A stretch of DNA of 22,126 nucleotides from a virus. Numbering within the stretch: position 1 is the stretch's first letter; every line of letters starts with the position of its first letter. Position numbers and translations under genes: made by a program. The DNA lies in the IMG/VR virus record IMGVR_UViG_3300021519_000081, positions 1 to 22,126 of that record. One strand, written 5' to 3'. The notes below the pieces were generated by a model. The model saw only the letters and a program-made list of their open reading frames with translations, did no database searches and was not told the origin of the DNA. Positions 15,067 through 21,216 of this stretch are shown in pieces.

Positions 15067-15320
15067 TGGCTATCACTTCCGCACAATACACAATCACGAC
15101 AACTGCGAGTCAGATTGTTGCTGACTCTGTCGCAGCTGAGGAAGTTCACCTGCACACAAGTGGTGGTTTGCTTTATGTTGGCGGTGCTGATGTTACAACC
15201 TCGAACGGCTTGCGCCTAGATTCTGGCGACAAGATAACTTTCAACACTCATGTTGGCGCAATGTACGCAGTGACCAACACTGGCACGACCACTGTTTATG
15301 TCGCGGTGATTGAAAAGTAA
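15066..15320 (+). CDS. Small beta-rich virion-associated protein, 84 aa
   Basis: Linked to both neighbours by TAATG overlaps (15064-15068 and 15318-15322). The sequence is a chain of short strands (YTITTTASQIVADSVAAEEV, GGLLYVGGADVTTSNGLRLD, YAVTNTGTTTVYVAVIEK). This resembles small phage structural beta-domains in which a quantity is given 'VYVGGxxVTTxNG', found as capsid- or tail-associated decorations. It may be a small tail tip or decoration protein. I cannot name a precise family; beta-rich fold and location are what can be seen. Confidence 0.68.
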   Translation: MAITSAQYTITTTASQIVADSVAAEEVHLHTSGGLLYVGGADVTTSNGLRLDSGDKITFNTHVGAMYAVTNTGTTTVYVAVIEK

Positions 15321-15664
15321 TGGGCAGCATCTCGATTCCTGATTGGGTTTCAACTGTTGCCAGTGGTCTGGCGATTGCTGGTGTATTTGGGGCAATCGTT
15401 TCTCGCCTAGTTAAGTCCTGGCTTCATGATGCGATGGTGGAACTTCGGCCCAATGGTGGCGGTTCAACTTATGACCTAGTACGCAAGGCCGCCAAGGATG
15501 CAGAACGCGCAGCGTTCGCAGCTGAACGCGCCTGCGATCAGGCGATGAATGTTCGCGAACAAGTGGACACAATGATTGAACGGGTTTCGAACCTTGAACA
15601 AACGGTGATTTCGTGGACACCGAAAAAGACTGCGACCAGATTACCCAACAAAGAAACTCGATAG
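15320..15664 (+). CDS. Single-span membrane protein with coiled coil (DUF2746-like), possible lysis accessory
   Basis: A 114-aa protein with one hydrophobic span at about residues 11-28 (VASGLAIAGVFGAIVSRLV). An Ala/Arg/Glu-rich helical segment at about 50-95 (VRKAAKDAERAAFAAERACD, VREQVDTMIERVSNLEQTVI) likely forms a coiled coil, and the tail is basic. This layout resembles the DUF2746 membrane proteins found next to actinophage lysins. It precedes the endolysin and holin genes, so it may be a second holin-like or spanin-like protein. Its start overlaps the preceding stop. Membrane topology is clear; function is inference. Confidence 0.68.
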   Translation: MGSISIPDWVSTVASGLAIAGVFGAIVSRLVKSWLHDAMVELRPNGGGSTYDLVRKAAKDAERAAFAAERACDQAMNVREQVDTMIERVSNLEQTVISWTPKKTATRLPNKETR

Positions 15665-15673
15665 GAGTCGGCT

Positions 15674-16090
15674 ATGTCGAAAAGTAAGTTCACAGGACTT
15701 CAAGCCTATGGTCACATGAAGCACCTAATGTTGAACCACATCAGCGGTGTTCAGGGTCGTTGCCATGCAACTTGTCAGAATGCTTGGGGTTTGCCGGTGA
15801 AGTATGCCAGCGCAATCGACGCTTGGAATCATGTTCCTGCAAAGGCTCGCCACACTGACCCAACGAAAGCACCAGTTGGCGCACCGCACTTCTTTGATGG
15901 CGGTCAATATGGCCATGTTGTTTTGCAGTCTGGCACTAAAGGCATGGTCATTGGTACGGATGCACCGACCAACAACTATGTCGGCGAAGTTCCATTGACT
16001 TGGTTCGCTACTCATTGGGGCAAAAAGTATCTCGGTTGGGCGAGTGTCTACAACGACACAGTCCTTCAACTCGACAATATGCCCAAGTAA
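15674..16090 (+). CDS. Endolysin candidate, Cys/His peptidase type
   Basis: A 138-aa protein with a likely papain-like (NlpC/CHAP-type) arrangement. Cys30 lies in GRCHATCQNAWGLP, with the Gly nine residues on as in the family. The segment APVGAPHFFDGGQYGHVVLQ holds a probable catalytic His81, and MVIGTDAPTNNYVGEVPLTW, WGKKYLGWASVYN follow. Such enzymes cut peptidoglycan stem or cross-bridge peptides at lysis. Cys34 is an alternative nucleophile. No signal peptide or separate wall-binding domain is visible, so export would depend on the holin gene ten bases downstream. AGGAG before the ATG supports the start. Enzyme class is likely but not proven; position in the lysis cassette supports it. 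Confidence 0.75.
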   Translation: MSKSKFTGLQAYGHMKHLMLNHISGVQGRCHATCQNAWGLPVKYASAIDAWNHVPAKARHTDPTKAPVGAPHFFDGGQYGHVVLQSGTKGMVIGTDAPTNNYVGEVPLTWFATHWGKKYLGWASVYNDTVLQLDNMPK

Positions 16091-16099
16091 GGATTCGTT

Positions 16100-16342
16100 A
16101 TGAAAACAAAGATGCTCATCAGTTACTTGCAATCACTTCTTGCAACCGCATTGACTGCGACTCTTGCCATTGGTAAGTCGCCACTAGATTTCACCAGCGC
16201 CGACCTCAAGATGATTGCAAACTCTGTTTGGGTTGCTTTCATTCCTGTTGTTATTCGCGCACTATCAAAGAACGACCACGCGTTCGGAGTGAATGCGCAA
16301 TCTGACAATCACTTGGATGTTGTAGTTTCAGAACAGCACTAA
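16100..16342 (+). CDS. Holin
   Basis: An 80-aa protein with two hydrophobic spans, about residues 6-25 (LISYLQSLLATALTATLAIG) and 37-54 (MIANSVWVAFIPVVIRAL), a short linker, and a polar tail after RALSKNDHAFGVN. This matches the two-span actinophage holins with 'SYLxSxLA ... PxxxRALxxxDxAFG', which make holes in the inner membrane to release endolysin. AAGGA precedes the ATG and the endolysin gene ends just upstream. Strong match by pattern and context. Confidence 0.85.
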   Translation: MKTKMLISYLQSLLATALTATLAIGKSPLDFTSADLKMIANSVWVAFIPVVIRALSKNDHAFGVNAQSDNHLDVVVSEQH

Positions 16343-16368
16343 CTCTCAAGTAAAGGATGAGCAGGGGC

Positions 16369-16617
16369 ATGAGTTTAAGCAACGACCTTTTGACACTAGC
16401 TGACAAACCTTCGCCAAGGCATTCGTGCCTAGTGCGAACTATTCTCGGCAACCTCGATGACATCGATCGTGAAGCCTTGCTGGCGACTCTAAACAATCGC
16501 ACAATCAGCAATGCCGAAATCAGTCGCACACTTATTGCGAACAACATCATTGCCAAGACTGGCGTGATTGGTAAGCACCGCAACCAGGATTGTTCCTGCA
16601 ATGTCCTTGAGCGATGA
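16369..16617 (+). CDS. Small HTH-like protein, 82 aa
   Basis: Starts are possible at 16357 (MSRG) and 16369. I favour 16369 because AAAGGA at 16352-16357 is too close to the first ATG, and because MSLSNDLLTLAD then aligns with the start of the next protein. Residues about 35-75 (LDDIDREALLATLNNRTISN, AEISRTLIANNIIAKTGVIG) look like a helix-turn-helix that ends in a basic KHRNQDCSC. I recall a family of actinophage HTH proteins ending with HR..CxC, and this fits. It may bind DNA, for example at packaging or replication sites. It overlaps the phosphoesterase gene by 17 bases. Confidence 0.75.
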   Translation: MSLSNDLLTLADKPSPRHSCLVRTILGNLDDIDREALLATLNNRTISNAEISRTLIANNIIAKTGVIGKHRNQDCSCNVLER

Positions 16618-17791
16618 CCTTGAAACCCTAGCCAAGGCTGGGGCATCAGGTTCAGACATTCGAGCATTGAACACGCCTGAAGGCTGGCGACCTCGACTAG
16701 AGGTTGATGCCGATGGCGGTTTCCTAATCTCAACACCACGAAGCGCAGGCGAACTGCCTGATGCTGCCGACCTATTGGCAGACTTCGACCTTGACCCGAG
16801 CCAGTGGATTGTCACTGCGGTTCGGCGTTCGCGTTGGCAACGCTATGACGGCGAGTGGCTTGAGGCGGCAAGGGTTTCCCTTGCGCCTGCCAAGGCCATC
16901 AGCACTGCCCTAGCGCAGGACACTGAACAGTTAATTCTTGCCCTGAATAAGTGGCGACCTAGCACCCGACAGAAGCCTCACACAGGCTCGCTGTCGGGTT
17001 TGTTTTGCGTTGGTGACACTCAGTATGGAAAAGATGCTGGCGATGGCACAGGTGGCACTCTGAGGCGCATGAGCGATGGGCTTGAGGCTTCGGTTGCTAG
17101 GTTCAAGGAACTTGTGAAATCGGGCAGGGACATTGGGCAGATTGTTTTGCCACAACTCGGGGACTGTATCGAGGGAAGCACCAGCCAGCGAGGCGGTGTC
17201 CTTGGCCGTTCAGACTTGTCGGTCACTGAGCAGGTGCGAATTGGTCGCAGGGTTCTCTTGAATTGGATTAAGACATTCGCACCACTAACCGAGTCATTGC
17301 TCGTGCCGGTCGTGCCAGGCAACCATGACGAAGTTCATCGCATTGTTCTCACTGATCCGATTGACTCGTGGCAGATTGAAGTCGTGTCAGCTGTGCAAGA
17401 TGCCTGCGCTGAGAATCCTGCCCTTGCTCATGTTGCGTTCAGATACCCTGAGCGCGATGCGCTGGCACTGGCAATGAACTTGTCAGGTTCGATGGTGGGT
17501 TTCGTGCATGGGCATCAGGCAAGGGACATGACGAAGTGGTGGGAAGGTCAGGCAACTGGTCGAACGCCAGTCGGCGGTTGCGATGTTCTAATCTCGGCGC
17601 ATTATCACCACTACAAAGTCAGCCAAGTTGGCCCGAGGTTGGCTGTCCAGATTCCAGCGATGGATGGCGGAAGTCCTTGGTTCAGGAACACCCGAGGACT
17701 GGAATCGCCGACCGGCATTGTGTCACTCGTTGTTGGTCAGGATTATGACCCGAGGCGTGACCTCGTAGTTCTAGCAGGAGAAAACAGATGA
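16601..17791 (+). CDS. Calcineurin-like metallophosphoesterase
   Basis: A 396-aa protein; ATG 16601 chosen because it starts with MSLSDDLETLAK, like the preceding protein, while an upstream TTG at 16568 has no support. Residues about 130-385 hold all metal-binding motifs of the family: GDTQYGK (138-144), GDC (187-189), PGNHDE (239-244), HGH (303-305) and SAHYHH (332-337). Two metal ions at these sites hydrolyse phosphate esters; relatives include nucleases such as Mre11/SbcD and cyclic-nucleotide phosphatases. The first 115 residues are a phage-specific extension (QWIVTAVRRSRWQRYDGEWL). An actinophage DNA-metabolism or nuclease role is plausible, substrate unknown. Its stop overlaps the next ATG (ATGA). 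Confidence 0.9.
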   Translation: MSLSDDLETLAKAGASGSDIRALNTPEGWRPRLEVDADGGFLISTPRSAGELPDAADLLADFDLDPSQWIVTAVRRSRWQRYDGEWLEAARVSLAPAKAISTALAQDTEQLILALNKWRPSTRQKPHTGSLSGLFCVGDTQYGKDAGDGTGGTLRRMSDGLEASVARFKELVKSGRDIGQIVLPQLGDCIEGSTSQRGGVLGRSDLSVTEQVRIGRRVLLNWIKTFAPLTESLLVPVVPGNHDEVHRIVLTDPIDSWQIEVVSAVQDACAENPALAHVAFRYPERDALALAMNLSGSMVGFVHGHQARDMTKWWEGQATGRTPVGGCDVLISAHYHHYKVSQVGPRLAVQIPAMDGGSPWFRNTRGLESPTGIVSLVVGQDYDPRRDLVVLAGENR

Positions 17792-17904
17792 ACGAACTGA
17801 TTGCCAATGTTTGCGTTCTTGGCTACACAATCCTAATGACCTGCATGGGGTTGACTTTATTCATTTGGCTTTGGCAAGACATGAAAGACAGGGGCAAGAA
17901 GTGA
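17788..17904 (+). CDS. Single-span membrane peptide, 38 aa
   Basis: ATG 17788 overlaps the phosphoesterase stop and TGA 17902-17904 overlaps the next GTG. It encodes MNELIANVCVLGYTILMTCM followed by GLTLFIWLWQDMKDRGKK: one hydrophobic helix of about 24 residues with a positive C-terminal end, so the C-terminus probably faces the cytoplasm. AGGAG at 17776-17780 supports translation. Function unknown; similar tiny membrane genes recur in this module. Confidence 0.68.
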   Translation: MNELIANVCVLGYTILMTCMGLTLFIWLWQDMKDRGKK

Positions 17905-18176
17905 ACCGAATCGACATCCTTAACGAAGCAATCGAGCTGACAGGTGGCGACCGCAACCGCAAGGCTGGCGACTTCGTCACCAACCATTCAAACATTGCCA
18001 AAATCTGGTCAGTAATTCTTGGCATCGAAGTCCAACCGCATCAGGTGGCACTGTGTATGGCAGGCGTGAAACTTGCCAGGTGTGTTGCGAGTTTAGATCG
18101 CGACCATTTCGTTGATGGCGCAGCCTACTTCGCAGGCGCTTTCGAATGCACCCAACCTGATGAGGATTCAATCTGA
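17901..18176 (+). CDS. DUF6378-like phage protein, 91 aa
   Basis: GTG 17901 overlaps the upstream stop (GTGA). The peptide (ILNEAIELTGGDRNRKAGDF, VTNHSNIAKIWSVILGIEVQ, PHQVALCMAGVKLARC, DHFVDGAAYFAGAFEC) matches what I recall of DUF6378, a helical family common in phages of many hosts. Conserved-looking points are the TGGDR, the NH.NIAK.W and the L..VK.AR segments. Function is not established for the family. Length is usual. The call rests on motif order. Confidence 0.8.
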   Translation: MNRIDILNEAIELTGGDRNRKAGDFVTNHSNIAKIWSVILGIEVQPHQVALCMAGVKLARCVASLDRDHFVDGAAYFAGAFECTQPDEDSI

Positions 18177-18306
18177 CAATCGCACCCATGCCCTAGGCTG
18201 GAACTGTCGCAAAGGTCTGCTGTATGCCTACGCGAAAGCAATCCAATCTGGTGAGGCTGGCGGTTATTTCCTTTCCTGCCAGCCTCGCCAGTCCATAACT
18301 GAATAG
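18160..18306 (+). CDS. Possible small protein, 48 aa, before the terminator
   Basis: ATG 18160 lies inside the end of the DUF6378-like gene in another frame, and TAG 18304-18306 is one base before a strong terminator. The product (MRIQSDNRTHALGWNCRKGL, LYAYAKAIQSGEAGGYFLSC, QPRQSITE) has sensible composition and codon use resembling its neighbours. No Shine-Dalgarno sequence is evident, so coupling to the upstream gene would be needed. A hairpin at 18250-18289 lies within it. It could be a real gene or a structured 3' UTR. Confidence 0.42.
   Translation: MRIQSDNRTHALGWNCRKGLLYAYAKAIQSGEAGGYFLSCQPRQSITE
18250..18289 (+). other. Hairpin upstream of the terminator
   Basis: A 12-bp inverted repeat with one G-U pair: GGTGAGGCTGGC at 18250-18261 and GCCAGCCTCGCC at 18278-18289, with a 16-base pyrimidine-rich loop. 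It precedes the terminator hairpin by 18 bases. No T tract follows it directly. It may stabilise mRNA or be part of a small structured RNA. Confidence 0.6.
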
Positions 18307-18307
18307 A

Positions 18308-18350
18308 AATCCCCTGAAATCGTAATGGTTTCAGGGGATTATTTTTTTTT
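18308..18350 (+). terminator. Rho-independent terminator
   Basis: A perfect 12-bp stem (AATCCCCTGAAA at 18308-18319, TTTCAGGGGATT at 18329-18340) with a 9-base loop, then A and nine T at 18342-18350. This is the clearest intrinsic terminator in the window and ends the structural/lysis/phosphoesterase transcription block. Confidence 0.95.
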
Positions 18351-18444
18351 ATTTATTTTGGCGAGTCGCTTGCGCTTTCGATTTGACAGGCACTAAGTTA
18401 AGGGATGTGGCCAAGGGGTCGCGCTTTAAGCAAAGGAAACCGAA
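18351..18444 (+). promoter_or_regulatory. Intergenic leader with possible promoter
   Basis: Noncoding stretch between the terminator and the next gene. It contains a perfect -35-like TTGACA at 18383-18388, but no convincing -10 hexamer at 16-18 bases; GATGTG at 18404-18409 is a poor candidate at 15. AAAGGA at 18432-18437 is the ribosome-binding site for the gene at 18445. A promoter here is expected from the strong upstream terminator, but the sequence alone gives only partial support. Confidence 0.45.
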
Positions 18445-18651
18445 ATGAAAAACACCATCATTGAATGCGCCTGCAAAGGTTGCGAAATTAAGGCAACCGA
18501 ACTTGGCAAGGCATTCCCACTGCAAGCAATCGTCACCGAAGCATTGGCGAAAGTTATCGGCAAGAATACTCACGCAACAATCGAATTGGCTCATCATCCT
18601 GTCCTTGCGTTATCAGCAGGAAAGCAATCAGGAATCTGGACGGTGGCGTAA
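18445..18651 (+). CDS. Small hypothetical protein, 68 aa
   Basis: First gene after the terminator; ATG 18445 has AAAGGA seven bases upstream. The N-terminus MKNTIIECACKGCEIKATEL has Cys8, Cys10 and Cys13, close enough to bind a metal together with His residues later in the chain (THATIELAHH). The rest is helical with a hydrophobic end. It is linked to the next gene by TAATG at 18649-18653. No family recognised. Being first in this block, it may be early expressed. Confidence 0.7.
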   Translation: MKNTIIECACKGCEIKATELGKAFPLQAIVTEALAKVIGKNTHATIELAHHPVLALSAGKQSGIWTVA

Positions 18652-18905
18652 TGAGTGCCATGTCAACCATCGAACTTGCATTGAAAGAACACAACATCCC
18701 TGAAGGCTTGCCAACCGAACAATTCATCTCGCTTGTCGCTATGCACAAAACAAGTTTCAACAGCAATCTTGACTCAGCGATTGAGTGGGTCGTTGCCAAC
18801 AATCCGCAACTAACCTCATCGCCTGAACTCTGTGGCGACTGCCTAACACCAGCACAATGGAATGAAACTCTTAACCGCTACACCTGCGACAGGTGCGGTG
18901 CGTAA
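18651..18905 (+). CDS. Small zinc-finger-like protein, 84 aa
   Basis: ATG 18651 overlaps the previous stop; a second ATG at 18660 is an alternative. A helical N-terminal part (IELALKEHNIPEGLPTEQFI, NLDSAIEWVVANNPQL) is followed by a C-terminal four-cysteine zinc ribbon: CGDC at 61-64 and CDRC at 79-82. Such small phage proteins may bind DNA or RNA, but no partner can be inferred. Stop overlaps the next ATG (TAATG at 18903-18907). Confidence 0.75.
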   Translation: MSAMSTIELALKEHNIPEGLPTEQFISLVAMHKTSFNSNLDSAIEWVVANNPQLTSSPELCGDCLTPAQWNETLNRYTCDRCGA

Positions 18906-19114
18906 TGAGTAACTACGCCGAACTCTTGATTCGAAGCCTGCTCGCATTCGTAGCCATCTGGGCGATTTGCAGTGCGTTCCATTACTCGCAAAAAGAAAAG
19001 ATGCAAAAGCATTACCGCAAAACCCTGAGCCACTACCTGCAAGAGAATCGCAGACTGCGCCAATACAACGCCGAACTGTCCTATGAACTTTCAAAGCTGA
19101 AGGACAAGAAGTGA
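18905..19114 (+). CDS. Membrane-anchored coiled-coil protein, 69 aa
   Basis: ATG 18905 overlaps the previous stop; an upstream GTG in frame would lie inside the zinc-finger gene and is less likely. A hydrophobic span at about residues 7-24 (LIRSLLAFVAIWAICSAF) is followed by a charged helical tail (KEKMQKHYRKTLSHYLQENR, RLRQYNAELSYELSKLKDKK) with heptad spacing of Leu and Tyr that could dimerise. Function unknown. TGA overlaps the GTG of the next gene. Confidence 0.72.
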   Translation: MSNYAELLIRSLLAFVAIWAICSAFHYSQKEKMQKHYRKTLSHYLQENRRLRQYNAELSYELSKLKDKK

Positions 19115-19446
19115 GCAAGCAACGCGCCAAAGGAACTGCTGCGGAAACTGCGGTCGTCAACTATCTCAAAGCCAACGGCTTTCCTGATGCTGACCGTTCG
19201 CCACTGCGCGGAGTCCTAGACAAAGGCGATGTCACAGGCATTCGCAATGTTGTCATCGAGATCAAGAACCAACGAACCTACGCAATTCCGGCATGGCTTC
19301 GCGAACTTGAAGTTGAGGCAACGAACGCTCAGGCAAGCAAGGCGTTCCTAGTGGTCAAGCCAAACGGCGTTGGCGCAACCAGAGTCGGCGACTGGTGGGC
19401 AGTGATGCCTCTCTGGCGCATGGCAGAACTGTTGAGGGGTCGATGA
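19111..19446 (+). CDS. PD-(D/E)XK nuclease, Holliday-junction-resolvase-like
   Basis: A 111-aa protein with a GTG start overlapping the upstream stop. It has the fold's signature: E12 in KGTAAETAVVNYLK, D40 in LDKGDVTG, and E50-x-K52 in NVVIEIKNQ, where D40, E50 and K52 are the catalytic residues. The following WLRELEVEATNAQASKAFLV, VVKP is the usual helix-strand end. Length and motif order match small archaeal/phage Holliday junction resolvases of the Hjc-like group. It would resolve branched DNA before packaging or aid recombination. The resolvase role is inferred; the nuclease fold is well supported. Confidence 0.82.
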   Translation: MSKQRAKGTAAETAVVNYLKANGFPDADRSPLRGVLDKGDVTGIRNVVIEIKNQRTYAIPAWLRELEVEATNAQASKAFLVVKPNGVGATRVGDWWAVMPLWRMAELLRGR

Positions 19447-19922
19447 GCAGTGACCCATTCACACAGTTCAGCCTCGACATCCCAAACTTCCCCGAAGCCA
19501 AATGCGCCAGCAGTGACTTTGACCCTGACACCTGGTTTCCCGAAGCAGTTAGAAACCAAGAAGTTCGAGCAGAGGACACCTTCATTGCCCGAACTCTCTG
19601 TGGCAGTTGTGTCCATAAAGTGGACTGTCTGCAATTCGCCTTGGACAACGGCATTGGTGACGGAATCTGGGGCGGTTTACTGCCCGAGGAACGCCGACAA
19701 GCTGACCAGTCGAAGTCGCAAGTTCGCCAAGCGAAGTTGGATGCGGTTCGTGCGCTACTGGCGCGAGGAATGAACCTCGACCGCGCTTGCGCTGATGTCG
19801 GACTATCAACCAAGACATTCGACCGGTATAGACACTTTGAAAAACATGGTTGGCCGCCACAAGTTTCAAACCAAAGAACAAACAGAGCAAACAAACAAAA
19901 AGAAAAGGACAAAACCAAATGA
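19443..19922 (+). CDS. WhiB-like Fe-S transcriptional regulator with C-terminal extension
   Basis: A 159-aa protein; ATG 19443 overlaps the upstream stop (ATGA). It has the WhiB set: C21 in AKCASSDFDPDTWFP, C53-x2-C56-x5-C62 in TLCGSCVHKVDC, and the GIWGG turn (74-78), followed by LLPEERR. The four cysteines would hold a [4Fe-4S] cluster and the region after the turn would bind DNA or sigma factor. The family is found only in Actinobacteria and their phages, so it identifies the host phylum. Beyond the usual end (about residue 90) lies an extra 70 residues. These include a possible HTH (LARGMNLDRACADVGLSTKT, FDRYRHFEKHGWPP) and a Lys-rich tail. It may alter host transcription. Confidence 0.92.
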   Translation: MSSDPFTQFSLDIPNFPEAKCASSDFDPDTWFPEAVRNQEVRAEDTFIARTLCGSCVHKVDCLQFALDNGIGDGIWGGLLPEERRQADQSKSQVRQAKLDAVRALLARGMNLDRACADVGLSTKTFDRYRHFEKHGWPPQVSNQRTNRANKQKEKDKTK

Positions 19923-20083
19923 CACTAATCGCATGGATCACAACAGTGGTCATCGCCTACTGCCTCGGCAGGTGGCAGGTCGTGAACGAGCGCAAGAAAG
20001 CGCAACAGCAGTGGGCAACCGACTCGTTCGATGAAACCCCTATCGGCACACAGTTAGCCAAAGAAATGGGGATTCAACTATGA
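19919..20083 (+). CDS. Small membrane-anchored protein, 54 aa
   Basis: ATG 19919 overlaps the WhiB stop (ATGA) and TGA 20081-20083 overlaps the next ATG. The first 18 residues (MTLIAWITTVVIAYCLGRWQ) are hydrophobic with a following basic run (NERKKAQQQ), giving an N-terminal anchor with a cytoplasmic soluble tail. No family recognised. Confidence 0.7.
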   Translation: MTLIAWITTVVIAYCLGRWQVVNERKKAQQQWATDSFDETPIGTQLAKEMGIQL

Positions 20084-20403
20084 GCCTTCAAATCAACCCC
20101 GAGGAAATCGACTTCGACCCAGGCGTTGCCGACCTACTTTCACGACTACGCCGCCTTAAAGCTGAGATTGGCGAGATGCAAGAACAGGCAGACATTCTCA
20201 CCGAGCAAGTGAAGTCCGCGATGGGTGATGCACTCATTGGCACTGTCAACGGTGCGCCAGCAGTTCGCTGGACAACAGTCGAATCAACTCGCTTCGATGT
20301 CAAGAAGGCTCGCGAAGTGCTACCACAACAAGTCATTGACTTGCTCGAAGTGAAGTCACAGTCACGCCGATTCCAGTTGCTTGACGGCGGTGAGCAGTGG
20401 TGA
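20080..20403 (+). CDS. Coiled-coil protein resembling the partner domain of YqaJ/lambda-type exonucleases
   Basis: A 107-aa protein. Residues about 15-50 form a heptad coiled coil (LLSRLRRLKAEIGEMQEQAD, ILTEQVKSAMGDA). The second half (GTVNGAPAVRWTTVESTRFD, VKKAREVLPQQVIDLLEVKS, QSRRFQLL) matches the small domain that often accompanies or ends phage YqaJ/lambda-exonuclease-type proteins, with an R.D.K.L..P......Y.....S.RF.. pattern. It lies two genes before a Cas4-like nuclease, so it may assist that enzyme in end-processing or recombination. That partnership is inference. Confidence 0.72.
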   Translation: MSLQINPEEIDFDPGVADLLSRLRRLKAEIGEMQEQADILTEQVKSAMGDALIGTVNGAPAVRWTTVESTRFDVKKAREVLPQQVIDLLEVKSQSRRFQLLDGGEQW

Positions 20404-20489
20404 CTGTTATGCCCTGCGAACCGTTGACAGTTGACCAGCCAACAATTCCCGACATCGAGGAATGGCAAGTTGAGGATGACAATGCCTGA
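20400..20489 (+). CDS. Possible 29-aa peptide
   Basis: GTG 20400 overlaps the preceding stop (GTGA) and TGA 20487-20489 lies inside the start of the nuclease gene. The peptide (MTVMPCEPLTVDQPTIPDIE, EWQVEDDNA) is acidic. It fills an otherwise empty 78-base gap and would place ribosomes at the nuclease start, consistent with the coupling seen throughout this block. Real expression is uncertain. Confidence 0.48.
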   Translation: MTVMPCEPLTVDQPTIPDIEEWQVEDDNA

Positions 20490-21216
20490 GTTCAAAGCAC
20501 CAGCGACACCGGCGAAACAACTTGAGCAGCGCATTGCTCGAATCATTCGCAACAGTGATTCCAACAAGCCACGCAGTCTGCAAGTCAACATCGGCCCTAG
20601 TGAAGTCGGCGAACCTTGCCTTCGAAAACTGGCATACAAGCTGATTCAAGTTCCGAAGGTCAATTCATTCTCTGACCCTTGGCCAGCGATTAGCGGAACG
20701 GCAATTCACGAATGGCTGGCGACAGCGTTTGGGGAAACCGATGAAGGCGACTTCTTGGTTGAACACCGAGTCACTGCCCGACCTGGACTATCGGGAACGG
20801 TTGACCTGTTCGATGTAGCGAACGGCATTGTTATCGATCACAAGTGCGTTGGCGCAACATCGATGAAGGCTCGCAAGTTAGACGGCCCAACACATCAGCA
20901 GATTGTTCAGCTGCACATCTACGCCTATGGACTCGAACAGCAAGGTCACACAGTCAAGCAAGTGGCATTGGCGTTCTATCCCCTAGGCGGAATGCTCTCA
21001 GGGCTTCATGTCTGGGTCGGCGACTACAACGAGCAGATTGCCCTTGATGCGATGAGTCGCATGGATGACCTAATCACACTACTGACCGCGGTCGATGTTG
21101 AGGACAACCCAGAGAACTGGTCAATCATCCCGATTGAACCTTCACGCTTATGCAGTTACTGCCCTTGGTACACGCCAGACAGTGACGACCTAACCAAAGG
21201 ATGTGCCGGCAAATGA
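20482..21216 (+). CDS. Cas4/RecB-like PD-(D/E)XK exonuclease with likely Fe-S cluster
   Basis: A 244-aa protein. ATG 20482 is chosen because GAGGA (20472-20476) lies five bases upstream. Motifs in order: C46 in GEPCLRKLAY; H76 in SGTAIHEWL; D108 in LSGTVDLFD; D119 and K121 in GIVIDHKCVG; Q139/Q140/Q143 in HQQIVQLHIYAYG; and C224, C227 and C241 near the end. C46 with the three C-terminal cysteines is the [4Fe-4S] pattern of Cas4 and AddB nucleases. H76, D108, D119 and K121 form the nuclease site. Phage Cas4-like nucleases process DNA ends for recombination or replication; no Cas1, Cas2 or array is near, so a CRISPR role is not indicated. Confidence 0.88.
   Translation: MPEFKAPATPAKQLEQRIARIIRNSDSNKPRSLQVNIGPSEVGEPCLRKLAYKLIQVPKVNSFSDPWPAISGTAIHEWLATAFGETDEGDFLVEHRVTARPGLSGTVDLFDVANGIVIDHKCVGATSMKARKLDGPTHQQIVQLHIYAYGLEQQGHTVKQVALAFYPLGGMLSGLHVWVGDYNEQIALDAMSRMDDLITLLTAVDVEDNPENWSIIPIEPSRLCSYCPWYTPDSDDLTKGCAGK

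Noticed and set aside
18177-18307. tRNA or tmRNA in the gap before the terminator
   Set aside because: The hairpins do not make a cloverleaf, and no T-arm consensus or CCA end is visible.
19355-19918. 187-aa reverse-strand open frame opposite the WhiB gene
   Set aside because: It is fully antisense to two well-supported + strand genes, has no ribosome-binding site or recognisable motif, and its composition mirrors the WhiB frame.
20425-20430. TTGACA-like promoter element inside the 29-aa frame
   Set aside because: It lies in a run of overlapping coupled genes, with no suitable -10 and no terminator before it.
20088-20639. 183-aa reverse-strand open frame
   Set aside because: Antisense to the coiled-coil partner and the Cas4-like nuclease genes; Ser/Arg/Cys-rich composition typical of a mirrored frame and no start signal.
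20482-21216. CRISPR adaptation role for the Cas4-like protein
   Set aside because: No Cas1, Cas2 or repeat array is present, and stand-alone Cas4-like nucleases are common in phages.
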